From assembly GCA_040285825.1 (NCBI GenBank), contig JAUPSS010000006.1:186001-250000 (forward strand): DNA of 64,000 nucleotides, written 5' to 3'. This document shows, in pieces, positions 42,160-52,544 of the stretch. The translations under genes were made by a program, and so were the position numbers. Numbering within the stretch: the stretch's first letter is position 1; every line of letters begins with the position of its first letter. The stretch is from Eukaryota sp. TZLM1-RC (lineage: Eukaryota; Metamonada: BaSk clade). The notes beneath the pieces are model-generated. The model was not told the origin of the DNA. It saw nothing but the letters and a program-made list of their open reading frames with translations, and did no database searches.

Positions 42160-42480
42160 CTGTCGTTTGATTTTGAAGTAATACTTGTAACAAATATCCA
42201 TGTTTTGATCGAATATGATGGATTTTTCAGAAGAATCCCTTATTTTCAAAGAACAGAAGATGATTTTCAACGTCAGTTGCTAAACGATCAATGGAAGGAT
42301 CTTAAGGCTCAAGTAATGGAAAATGTATTGATACATATTTTGTACACAATACCAAATGAATTGATTCCTTCAGAACTAGATCAAATTCTGAATGTGGATT
42401 TCATGCATAATTTGATTTGATTGAAAATCAACAATGGGTTTATCACTGTGATGAATCCCCTTACAGATCACTTCGCAGTA
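42160..42480 (+). pseudogene. Unidentified plus-strand ORF, unit 1, frameshifted
   Basis: Reads HVLIEYDGFFRRIPYFQR, QLLNDQWKDLKAQVMEN and ELIPSELDQILNV, then ends early because TTGAT is duplicated near 42412. Unit 2 (49850-50165) lacks that duplication and runs 20 codons further. The strand is opposite to the neighbouring retroelement parts. No family recognised. Confidence 0.35.
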
Positions 42481-42764
42481 GTTATTTTTTTTATGGTGAA
42501 ACAATACAATAACGTTGTTTAATTTGTGTAGATTAGCTGTTTTGGGATAAGACGATTTGTTTTTTTACCTCAACAGGATTAATTCATTACCTTTTGTATT
42601 TGGTTCGGGAAAAATTTCCGGGATAGGAGAAAGGCTTAATATTTAATATTGACTCAAAATTGGATGAATGGTATTGGCATGTTTCATGTGATCCTTGTAC
42701 AATGTCATGATATTTCTTCTTTTAGTAGTTTTAAAGAATTTTAAAATTTATTAATTTCTCATTA

Positions 42765-42912
42765 TTAACCTCGGGTAGCTGTTGCAGCAAGGGAATATCA
42801 TGCTGAAGGTGATTCCCATTTTCATTTACTATTCCGAACTAATCCTAGATTACAAGTGACAACCCGAAAAAGAATCTGTCGTGAGCACTTTTTTTACGCT
42901 CAGGAGAAATGA
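42765..42912 (+). pseudogene. HUH/Rep-like (CRESS-DNA type) fragment, unit 1
   Basis: A frame of about 45 codons reads VAVAAREYHAEGDSHFHLLF, which resembles motif II of rolling-circle Rep proteins (acidic/His-Gly stretch followed by H-hydrophobic-H). It ends at a TGA near 42910. No motif I, catalytic Tyr or helicase domain was found next to it. Present also at 50450-50600. This is a short-motif resemblance only. Confidence 0.3.
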
Positions 42913-43577
42913 ATGAAACTTTTTTGGCTTCTTATCACAAAATCAAACTTATTTTGTCTCAAAATTCTCTCTGTACTATTGGTCAAAGTTTGGGAAACCA
43001 AAGAAATTGTTTCCTGCTCATCATTCCTTATCAGTGAAGCTATTTCAATGAGATTTCAATGAGAGTCACTATTTTCCAAAAAAAGTTCATATTTATTTTA
43101 AAACCAACAGCTTGCTATTTGTTCTGCCATGAGTCGATGAATTTTTTAGTCTGTTTGGTAGCAAAATTCGGCACAGTGAAAATTAAGTAAGGGTTCTTTC
43201 ATAGTGTTTTTGATGTGTTTTTTGTTGTAAAAAAAGTTCAAAATTTTCAGAAAAGGAAAAAATAGGCTTCAAATTAGCAAGATATGATTGTTCGTTTTTT
43301 CTAAAGTTTTGGGGAAATGCTAGCTGCACACCATATAAGTTCCGTGCTGTTTGGGTTTTGCTGATTTTATTCAGTGGTACAGCTGATATAATTTTCAGAA
43401 AATGTCATGGAGAAATATTTTCGTCAACCTTTGTAGTAGTGGTATTAATTAAATCTTCTACTTCATCCTGTAACTTATTTTCTAAGGAAAACTTATTGAC
43501 AACATTTTCATTTACGATCAGAAAATTAACAACATCAACAGTTGTGGAGTCTGAGTGGCTGATTGAAGGTGTACTTA

Positions 43578-44768
43578 TCACTTATTAAAAGAATGGGTTT
43601 CAATTTCATATTTGAGATTCAGAATCACAAGTTCAAATTGGATCAACTGGAGGAGGCTCATAGGCGTCGTCAGTTCATCAGTTCTTTGACGTTGCCTTGG
43701 ACGGACCTGTTGTTGAACTCTGGAGTTGCGTTTCCGACTCTTGGTAGGTATATCGTTTTGTCCACTGGCTATGGCCGTTTCAAATTCTCTGGCTGAGCGG
43801 CGATTCATGGTTTTCTCAGAAGCTGTTGAGAATGTTAACCTGAGAGATAAACCATCTGATGCAAGTGTAAACAAGGGCAAAGTTCTTTTGTTGAAGTGCT
43901 TGAATGGGTTTCTGAGTAGTTGTCGGTTTGGATTTAAACGCAAGAAGTGTTTTTCAAGTTGTTGAGTGAAAGAAATAAAACCTGGTGAGTAGCTTGCGGA
44001 TGGAGCGAGAGCGTCTCTCTTCAATGTTTCACCGGGCATGTTCTCGAGGAAGGACAAACTACTTGGAAGCCGGCTGAGATGATAACAGTCATCGATTCAG
44101 CGTTTAGTTGGATGTCAGTTTCTTCCAAGAGGGGGTTGAACTATTGGAACCTAGCAGGGTCACCTGATTGTTAGTTAAATAAATCAGTTATGTGAGCATG
44201 ATGTTTGTCATACCAACCAAGTTCGTGCTCAGAAACGGCGGAATCTTTATGAACGGCAGCAGCTTATCCTTTCGGAGCTGGACAGTCAAAGAAAACTGCC
44301 ATTGTTTTGTAGAAGTTAAGCTTCCATACAACTGGGTCATCTGTCATTATTTGACCGAAATGGTTCGACATTTTCAAACAAAATGAAATCACGATTAGAC
44401 AGTTGTCCTGAACATATTTGTAATAGTGTATAAGCAACAGCCCACCCACATAAGCAACTGCTTAATGTCTAAAGATAACCATGGACGTAGTGAGTAAGTA
44501 ATATATCGCTGATGTTGAGGCTCAGTTATTGAAGAAAAAGACTGTGCATTGTTGTAGTGAAAAGGCAAGACCCTCAAAACACGTATTTGCTCACACTTCC
44601 TTTTGCTTTGCAATGCATCTCGTTAATTCTTTTGTCCATGCCAGAGATTCTGGGACATCGCTCTGTGTTACGCCCGAATGTCTCTCTACTCAATTTGTCA
44701 AGAGCTTTGATGAGCTCATACCTTTCGTTGAGGGGAATTTCTAATACCTTTTGGGTATCCCCAACCAT
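43578..44768 (-). pseudogene. Fanzor-like 5' half, unit 2 copy
   Basis: Nearly identical to 33150-34330. The frame 44768-44574 is open here from an ATG (MVGDTQKVLEIPLNERYE, KALDKLSRETFGRNTE). The WKLNFYKTMAVFFDCP and LASDGLSLRLTFS blocks follow downstream in other frames. It is truncated before the RuvC-I-like motif in the same way as unit 1, so truncation predates the unit duplication. Confidence 0.45.
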
Positions 44769-44928
44769 ACTAAGGGTCTGAAAACCAACGTTTCTGCTTT
44801 TTTAGGAATGTAACCCCACATAAGGGAAGCTGCTAGAACAGACAGAAATCTGTTGGTTCGAGGTGAGCTTCCGCATCTTCCCTTAATAACTTATAGAACA
44901 CATCGGAAGAGTCGTCTTATTCCTCCAT

Positions 44929-45163
44929 TTAATCCAGTTGAGATTGAATTTCTTCATACTCTCCTGGTGGGGAAGACGAGTCTAAAATGGGATTTCCATC
45001 CGTTCCCTCTGAGACAGGTTCTACATTTGGGAGGGGAGAGGGAGCCGGGTCCGTTACCACGTAAGCCTCTTCGTTATGTGTGTGTGTATGTTGCTGGTTC
45101 CTGTCGCTGCATGTTAGGTGAGGAATTGGGGTCAGAGATATCTTGTTGAAAGATGTCTGACAT
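44929..45163 (-). pseudogene. Gag-like first ORF, unit 2
   Basis: ATG at 45163 (MSDIFQQDISDPNSS) and, in another frame after a 4-nt deletion in the GT repeat near 45080, NPILDSSSPPGEYEEIQSQL to a TAA at 44929. It shows that the TAG of unit 1 is a secondary change. The stop overlaps the ATTT that served as insertion target in unit 1. Confidence 0.4.
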
Positions 45164-45245
45164 GCGGTAAAGTTTTTTGAAAGGTGTTTACTAGTAAAGT
45201 GCTGGAGTTATTATACCTTTTGCTTTTAATGTTGTGAATAATTAT

Positions 45246-45324
45246 TGTTGACTAAAGTCTATTGTAGTAAAGAAAAGTCTGATTTATTTTTTATTCATAT
45301 TATATAAGCCTTAGGGCGCCAACA
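45246..45324 (-). repeat. 79-bp LTR, unit 2
   Basis: Same 79-bp sequence with TGTTGGCGCC and CAACA ends, TATA box and AATAAA-like signals. Confidence 0.6.
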
Positions 45325-45425
45325 CTGCTTCTTCCCTTTTTCAAAATAAATCAACTTATATGAATATGAAACAAAACTATACACAAATAACGAAATAACT
45401 ATAAACAATCTATATAAACTAAGAA

Positions 45426-46601
45426 TTAGCTTCGCTTCCTAATTCTATTACTACGTCTAGGCCTCTTAAAGGGTGTAGACTCATTGGAGGTACCTTGACG
45501 TCGACTAGTGTTACGTTTTCCAATTTTGTTGTTATCCTTACTAAATAACTGATAAGCTTCTGAATGTTCAATCAAATGGAGAGGCTCTTCTGTTGTTCTA
45601 CCGCAGAACCATTGAACAGTACAGAAACCACCTGAATCAGAGCTATATTCTGTATTTGAGATATTCAATATCCTGTGGATTTTCTGCGTTATAGATTTTA
45701 GAATCTTTCTTGGCAGCTTTTAATTCTGTGCCAGTAGTAAGATTCTTCAATGATAAAGTGGATTTGAAAGGAAGGTCAATGACAAAGAATGGTCCATTCC
45801 AAGATCCATGCAATTTATTATTTTGCTTGGTTTTACGTAAGACGTAGTCACCAATATTGAAAACTATAAAACACGAATTAGTATTATCTACTGAAGACGG
45901 AGTATTAAATTTTTGGTGACGCTCTGCGTCTTCCCTTTTTTCTTGTAGACGAGTATTTTTTATTTTGATGTCATCCAATAAAAGGATATTAGTTTTAAAT
46001 TTGGATAAATTTCCTCATATATTGGCATGGTCTGTTCTTGGACTAATCGAAGAACCAAACATAAGTTTGTACGGGGTAACCAGTTTTTTTGCTTTTAGTA
46101 GAATTTATCAATAGTTGGGATATAGGTATTTAAGGAGACCAATTTCCGTAGTCATTAAAATCTATTAATAGTTTCCTTAAGCATTGAAGAACGTTTCTCT
46201 GTTGACATTGTACAAGTCCATTACTTTCTGAATAGTGGGGAATTGAGTTACTCATCTCAATCGCTAATCTCTTACACGCTATTTTGAAAGTCTCAATGGC
46301 GAACTCGGGACCATTATCACTATGAATTAACATATGTATGCCAAACAATTGCGCAAACGTTCCAAATCAAAGCATCTGTGGTTTCCAAGGCATTGAGTTC
46401 TTTTAGAGGGACTAAAATTGTATATCCAGTAAAAGAGTCTACTATTACTAATAAATATTTATTTCCTTCGTTGTCAGTGTTCAGAGGTCCAATTGTATCG
46501 ACGTTTAATCTGGCAACTGGACGATCTGCCCATAGAGATCCTGTGAAAGGTGTTTTTGACAAATTGGGGTTCTTGCTTCCCTCGAAAACATCCACGACCA
46601 A
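45426..46601 (-). pseudogene. LTR-retrotransposon integrase, unit 2, broken by frameshifts
   Basis: Same content and same frameshifts as 37738-38913: LNVDTIGPLNTDNEG, IHSDNGPEF, HYSESNGLV, GSWNGPFFVI, VQWFCGRTTEEPLHL and a basic tail. Confidence 0.75.
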
Positions 46602-47249
46602 TGCATGTTGGGTCTTGTAACATTGTTTTGTGAATTATTTTTACATCATTAGAACTAATTCATTTTTCTTTTTTTTAAATTACACATTCTTTTGTTCTAA
46701 CAGTATAACCTTCTGACAATAGCAGTGGATTCCAAAGAAAAGGGATTGGTGGTAAGCGACAATAAAGATAACTTAAAGTTGAGAGGTGTATTACCAATTA
46801 CAATTTTAAGAAGACGGTTGATTCGGATTAATAGAATAAAACAGTTTAATTCAAAAATCAATACAGAAAAAAATTAAAGCAGAGACCAGAATTAATGAAT
46901 TTAAGTGGGAGATCTGATTTAACATAAAAATTATCAATCAGACAAAGAAATGAGAATATAGGTAGCTTGTAAGTACCTGTCTTTATTTAATATGTAGAAA
47001 TTGTCATTGGTTATAAGGTCCACTGATCACTGACAAATAGCATTATGGTCAATGAATCCATGAAGGACACTAGATTTGCGTTCACCAAATCATGAATTCA
47101 AAATCGAAAACTGAAGTTTACAATTGAGTTCGTCTTTTCTAATGAATAAATTTAAAGAATTTATATGCACTATTGGATGAAATTTAATTTTTTTTGCCAA
47201 CCCAATCGATCGGAAATTTGAAACAGAACAACTGTAAACATTACAGATA

Positions 47250-47676
47250 TTCTTTCAAGATATCCTCTGAAACCTTACCAACCCAACTCGCCTTATGCTT
47301 GGTTTAGTTCTTGCACTTTATCTGCTTTCTTTACGTCACTTTACATCACCTTGTTCTTAACGGTGTCTGTCGTTCTACACCATCCTCCTACGTGAATGCT
47401 GTCGTGAAAACTTTAGTCATTTCTCTTTTCTTTTGAACTACTGACATCACTCTAAGTCGTCTCATTTTTGTGATCTCATGAATTATCCTTTCTTTCACTC
47501 CATTCACTCCTCACCGACCCTATATTCTCAGTTGGTGAACATGGAATCTTATTTTTTGCATTCCGTGAATGTTACTTCATTAAATTTTATCCATCCATGT
47601 AAAGGGGTCAATACATGGAAAGTTGGGTTGGTTAATTTTTGGTCGTTCATGAGACTCGAACCTGGAACCTAGGCGA
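47250..47676 (-). repeat. Dispersed repeat with tRNA-like B box, copy 3
   Basis: Unit 2 equivalent of 39565-39990, with the same CCAGGTTCGAGTCTCATG on the minus strand. Confidence 0.5.
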
Positions 47677-47899
47677 ATTCAGTTGATCTGTTTTAACTGT
47701 TTAAGTTCTTAAATTAAAGCTGGTTTATTGGTCATAATCAGCTGTCCTTTTTCTTTTTTGCTGATATTTCAATTTTCTACTTGTAGTTTTTTATGTATAT
47801 GGACCATTTTGGTTTTCAAATTTATTTTGAAAATTATGTAGATTCAATCATTAAACAACCCATATTTCAACCATGAATCTAAAATAAATCATTGATTAA

Positions 47900-48358
47900 T
47901 GTACATGACTCGAGGTTGGTTTTCACTATTGTTAAAATTCTAGGTTCAGTTGAGTCTGATGGTAATGATGTAAGTAGATGTGCTATTAATGAGGTTTTTA
48001 CTCTTGCTGATTCTCTGTTGATTTCGGTAATGTAGTTGTTGGTTGCAAATTCAATCTATTGTTACCACTGATGCCAATGTTGGGCACGACTGATGATGAA
48101 TTTAAAAATGTTGAAAGCAAAGTTTTTGATTTCAGGAGTGAAGTCCTTGTCAAAAACACCAAATTTTGGCTAAAATGTATCACTACTGATAATGATTGTT
48201 GTCGCCAGATTGCTGATTCAACTATTGATTTAGTGAGTGTGTTTGCTACTTATGGTCATTTTTTACTAACCAAAATTAATTTGACTATGATTATTGTTAT
48301 GTTTCTGAAATATCATTTTAATTTAAATTCAATGGTGACATATGGTAAATTTGTTTAA
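47900..48358 (+). pseudogene. Unidentified repeat-borne ORF, unit 2
   Basis: From 48059 the frame is open for 99 codons: PLMPMLGTTDDEFKNVESKV, SEVLVKNTKFWLKCITTDND, and ending MVTYGKFV. Longer than in unit 1, where a TGA replaces the TGG. The upstream part is frameshifted. Unknown. Confidence 0.3.
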
Positions 48359-48438
48359 ATATTGTGTTTTATGGTGTGAGTTTATTTGAATTTTTAACTT
48401 TGTGTTTTTTGCTGATTTTTGTTTACTACCTTTTTATT

Positions 48439-49110
48439 GGAGTCTCTATCAAATATTGAAAGTAATTCTCTTTATTTTGAGTCTCTATTTATAAATACAT
48501 AAACAACCGAGTAATCATCAGTCATTCAGTTTGTAATTGATTGAGGTTGATTACGGTCAAGAAAGATCTGATTACATGTGTCTGTATAGTCTACATGTTA
48601 TTGGATCTTTGTAGGCTTAATGCTTACAACAATTTTATTAATGAATTAATTTGAGGGTTTCTTTTTTTACCTCAACATGATTAATTCATTTTTTTCTATT
48701 ATTTATTTTTACATTTCAGATAGGTTTAATTATGAGATGACTAAAGCAGCATCGATCTTTTGAATTTCTTCCTTTACTGTCATATTCCTTTTTCTAAAGA
48801 TTGTCAATTTTCTCAAAAAATATATTTCTCCATTGTATTTTCACAAAACTACAGCACTTCTAACCTTCTGCTTGTTCAGCAGCTGGTAAGTTAATTTGAG
48901 GGTTGAAACAAGGTTTAACATAAAAAAGATACTTTTTCAAGAAATTGTTGCTCACAGATGTATTTCGTACATATCTTGCTCGTACATGCTGCTTGAATCG
49001 AAATCATTCTGATTGTCCTTCTTAATCAAAGTTTGGTTAAAAAGATAAAATATTCAAGCCAGATTGAAAGATTGTTGCCGCAGACTCAATCAAAGTTTGG
49101 TTATTTTCAG
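48439..49110. repeat. Repeat block A, copy 3
   Basis: Same block as 40757-41432. Confidence 0.8.
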
Positions 49111-49199
49111 TTTTCTCGGAACAACAGGAACATTAAACCTCAGTGACCTACAGGAAATCTTTGAAGGAGATTCAAGATAAACTTACATGCATTTAATAA

Positions 49200-49660
49200 A
49201 AAGAATGTTTCTCTTGAATTATTCAGATTGAAATTGATGTAGTGTTCCAGAACAGAATCAGCAACTACTTCTTCGGGTTGGGCTAATGGTTCATCTGGCA
49301 AAAGAGAGAGAGAGGATAATTTGCACAGACATTCGTTTTATCTAGAGCTCTACAATGAGCACGAATAAAATTTTTTGTCCAGGATTGACAAGTTTTAGGT
49401 AGACTTGTCTTCACGTTAGACGCTAATTGACGAGCCCGATAAGCAAGGTAAGGAAAAAGCCCTTTTGTATTGATGAAATTACGTTTCTGAAACTGCAGCC
49501 AAGCATTGAGAAAAAGATTGAAGGAATTTCTATAAGGCACTAAACAATTTTCCCATGAAGAAACAAGAGACCTGTCTTGTTGATGCCGTAGGTTGGAAAA
49601 GTGGGGTTAAGATAAAGGTGATTTATTTTCTATTCATTTTATAAAAGCCTAAGGGCGCCA
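49200..49660 (-). pseudogene. Unidentified repeat-borne ORF (block B), copy 3
   Basis: As 41457-41977, but an extra GA in a GAGAGA run near 49310 shifts the frame after NYPLSLF. LTR-like TGTTGGCGCCC upstream. Confidence 0.4.
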
Positions 49661-49849
49661 ACACTACTTCTCCCCTTTTTCAAAATCAATCGGCTTTGTA
49701 ATGAATATTCAACTAACATCAATAACTAATAAACAAATTCTTCTTATTTCTATTACTACGTCTAGGCCGTTTAGGGGCGCTAGACTCATTGGAAGGACCT
49801 CTTCTATTAGAAGTACGTTTACCAACTTTTCAAAAATTGCTGGACTGTC

Positions 49850-50165
49850 GTTTGATTTTGAAGTAATAGTTGTAACAAATAACCATGTTTTGATCGAATA
49901 TGATGGATTTTTCAGAAGAATCCCTTATTTTCAAAGAACAGAAGATGATTTTCAACGTCAGTTGCTAAACGATCAATGGAAGGATCTTAAGGCTCAAGTA
50001 ATGGAAAATGTATTGATACATATTTTGTACACAATACCAAATGAATTGATTCCTTCAGAACTAGATCAAATTCTGAATGTGGATTTCATGCATAATTTGA
50101 TTGAAAATCAACAATGGGTTTATCACTGTGATGAATCCCCTTACAGATCACTTCGCAGTAGTTAA
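49850..50165 (+). pseudogene. Unidentified plus-strand ORF, unit 2 (longer copy)
   Basis: Open from the repeat junction through NNHVLIEYDGFFRRIPYFQR, QWKDLKAQVMENVLIHILY and ELDQILNVDFMHNLIENQQW to SPYRSLRSS at 50165. Its upstream codons are antisense to the integrase tail, so the true start is unknown. It may be a piece of a host gene captured in the unit. Confidence 0.35.
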
Positions 50166-50449
50166 TTTGTTTTTTTATGGTGAAACAATACAATAACGTT
50201 GTTTAATTTGTGTGGATTAGCTGTTTTGGGATATGACGATTTTTTTACCTCAACAGGATTAATTCATTACTTTTTGTATTTGGTTCGGGAAAAATTTCCG
50301 GGATAGGAGAAAGGCTCAATATTTAATATTTACTCAAAGTTGGATGAATGGTATTGACATGTTTCATGTGATCCTTGTACAATGTCATGATATTTCTTCT
50401 TTTAGTAGTTTTAAAGAATTTTAAAATTTATTAATTTCTCATTATTAAC

Positions 50450-50600
50450 CTCGGGTAGCTGTTGCAGCAAGGGAATATCATGCTGAAGGTGATTCCCATT
50501 TTCATTTACTATTCCGAACTTATCCTAGATTACAAGTGACAACCCGAAAAAGAACCTGTCGTGAAGTGCGCTAAGTTTTTGAGCACTTTTTTTACGCTCA
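50450..50600 (+). pseudogene. HUH/Rep-like fragment, unit 2
   Basis: Same frame as 42765-42912 up to TTRKR. An extra GAAGTGCGCTAAGTTTTT, which forms a short GTGC/GCAC hairpin with the following GAGCAC, then introduces a stop. Confidence 0.3.
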
Positions 50601-51025
50601 GGAGAAATGAATAGACCTTTTTTGTCTTCTTATCACAAAATCAAACTTATTTCGTCTCAAAATTCTCTCTGTACTATTGGTCAAAGTTTGGGAAACCAAA
50701 GAAATTGTTTCCTGCTCATCATTCCTTATCAGTGAAGCTATTTCAATGAGATTTCAATGAGAGTCACTATTTTCCAAAAAAAAATTCATATTTATTTTAA
50801 AACCAACATCTTGCTATTTGTTCTGCCAGGAGTCGATGAATTTTTTAGTCTTTTTGGTAGCAAAATTCGGCACAGTGAAAAATAAGTAAAGGTTCTTTCA
50901 TAGTATTTTTGATGTGTTTTTTGTTGTAAAAAAAGTTCAATATTTTCAGAAAAGGAAATCAAATAGGCTTCAAATCAGCAAGATATGATTGTTCGTTTTT
51001 TCTAAAGTTTTGGGGAAATGCCAGC

Positions 51026-51334
51026 TCAAGTTGGTTTTGGATAATCAATTAATAAATTAGAAGGGGACTTCTGTCGGGATTCGGCCGGCCCTGAACGTGT
51101 TCCAATGCTGGAACCACATAGATTTGAGTGGTTGGGGTCGATGGCCCAGAACACCATTTCCGTTTTGTCATCAGGTGCCTGCCACTTAGTAGCTTTTGGT
51201 TTCTGGCGAGGTCGTGGCCGTTCAACCTTGGCTTGCAAGGTATGTTTTCTATTTCGAGTGGTTTCGTGGTAATCAAGTTCCCCTCTGGATCTCTTATCAG
51301 CCAGCCAAGGACTCTCCACAGGTTGAGAACTCAT
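51026..51334 (-). pseudogene. Fanzor-like fragment with candidate RuvC-I motif, third subtype
   Basis: ATG at 51334 starts MSSQPVESPWLADKR, then a basic linker (RPRPRQKPKATKWQ) and VFWAIDPNHSNLCGSSIGTR. It parallels YSFCAIDPNHKNLCGYSIET at 31792-32208, although the surrounding sequence is different enough to be another subfamily. It ends soon after the motif. The repeated pairing of a basic linker with (F/W)xAIDPNHxNLCGxSIxTR is strong within the window. The link to Fanzor is inferred. Confidence 0.45.
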
Positions 51335-51639
51335 GTCGAATTATTGGTGAAAACCTTGGACCAATCTCTAAACAATGTAGCAACAAATCCATCCAGAAAG
51401 CAAAGTATCTTCTTGTTGAACAGCACAATAATGATTGATTTTAAACATCAATTCATAATCAAATTAATGGCAAAAGAATACTTTAATATATTTTTCAATA
51501 TAAAAATATTTTTCATCGTAATTATCATCGTCACAAAGGGAGTTAAAAATGGTGATGAATACAGATTCGCCATTGCCACTAACTTTCATCAGCCACCAAT
51601 ATACCTCGCTTCTGTGGAGCTTCAGCTTAATGGTCTCAT

Positions 51640-51745
51640 GTAACAATATCAATGATATCTGATTCTTGAGCAGGACCATCATGGGGATTAGTGCTGACAA
51701 ATTCAGCTGTAAATTGAGAATCAAAATGCTAGACTGCAAACTTAC
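51640..51745 (-). pseudogene. AGC-kinase C-terminal tail fragment
   Basis: A minus-strand frame of about 30 codons reads HFDSQFTAEFVSTNPHDG, then PAQESDIID, and stops at a TGA. FDSQFT followed by a Ser/Thr-Asn-Pro turn resembles the C-tail of AGC kinases such as S6K (FDSKFT). It is preceded by CTAG, a possible 3' splice site. The catalytic domain is not seen upstream, where a 620-bp repeat begins instead, so the gene seems to have been cut by rearrangement. Confidence 0.35.
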
Positions 51746-52360
51746 GTAGAATGCCCAAAAAGCGGGCCATTTTCGGTGATCCACCGGTTCAACCATCCAG
51801 CTCCTGTTTGCCAATTCCCGTGACTCCTGTGGTTATTACTGTGGTTTTACCCCTTTTTGCTGATTTTTCCCCTTTTGTGTATGTTTACTGTGCTTGTTTT
51901 TATCAAAGACCCAAAAAAGACAATAACCGGATTCCTCCTTCCAACAAAAGCTATTTGTCACAGACTCCTTCCGGTTCAGATGATTAAACAGTAATAAATA
52001 TAAATGCTATAAGTTTGTTTTTATTCAACTTGGCAGATGATTAATAACAAATTTTTAATCAATCATTATTTCAGTATCATTTACGGTATAAAAATTTATG
52101 TCATTTGTTTTATACTTTTCAGAAAAGTGTTGGCAGTTACGCGTTTCTAAAAAAGACCTTTGCGTTCAACAATGATAAGTTCAACAGTGGTATTGCACTG
52201 CTACAATAAATTTTTGGACACCATAATTTTCACATTACCACCAAACGCATTGGTACCACGACTAGAGAGTGCCATGAATCTACGAAAATTGTTTTCACCA
52301 ACAGTAGGAATTTATAACTGATTTCATTAGTAGTTTTCTTTTAATCAATTATGTAGTGTC
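51740..52360. repeat. 620-bp direct repeat, copy 1
   Basis: Nearly identical to 52545-53164 (offset 805, later 804). It starts ACTTACGTAGAATGCCC and ends AATTATGTAGTGTC. A spacer of 184 bp separates the copies. Confidence 0.9.
51751..51987 (+). CDS. Small Pro/Ser-rich basic protein, copy 1, possibly spliced
   Basis: 78 codons from ATG to TAA: MPKKRAIFGDPPVQPSSS, a hydrophobic middle, then PKKDNNRIPPSNKSYLSQTP. The middle contains GTATGTTTACTGTGCTTG...ATCAAAG, 30 nt, in frame, which looks like a micro-intron. Splicing would give a 68-residue basic, Pro-rich protein without the apparent membrane segment. PKKR may be a nuclear signal. No family recognised. Identical in copy 2. Confidence 0.45.
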   Translation: MPKKRAIFGDPPVQPSSSCLPIPVTPVVITVVLPLFADFSPFVYVYCACFYQRPKKDNNRIPPSNKSYLSQTPSGSDD

Positions 52361-52544
52361 AATCGTTGTAATAAGGTTTATAAAGTTTGAGGATAATGAC
52401 TTGTCAAAAGGGAGTGAATGTAAATACCGGTATTCACGTATTTTACATTTTGCAAAACTACTGGATACCTGGCAAAAGTTCATTTCCATTCATTACATAT
52501 GTCCCGTAGGGCTTATAGTTCCAAGTCAAAGTATCTACTTAGTC

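Larger units (their letters stand above)
32907..43325. repeat. Unit 1 of a direct tandem duplication of about 7.7 kb
   Basis: Unit 1 and unit 2 (43330-51025) start at the same ACCATATAAGTTCC and end at GGGGAAATGC(T/C)AGCT. All internal landmarks keep order and spacing: Fanzor-like 5' half, Gag-like start, 79-bp LTR, integrase, B-box repeat, blocks A and B, Rep-like fragment. Unit 1 is longer by the gag-only element (1108 bp with target duplication) and a 1632-bp tandem duplication. Subtracting both gives about 7.68 kb, equal to unit 2. Confidence 0.85.
43330..51025. repeat. Unit 2 of the direct tandem duplication of about 7.7 kb
   Basis: Matches unit 1 end to end without the gag-only insertion and without the 1632-bp duplication. 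It therefore shows the older arrangement of the locus. Confidence 0.85.

Noticed and set aside
52415-52460. Small palindromic GTAAATACCGGTATTCAC-like sequence, also echoed near 56050 (TACGTAAATACGTGTATTCAC).
   Set aside because: Short, imperfect between sites and without flanking repeats; not enough to define an element or a binding site.
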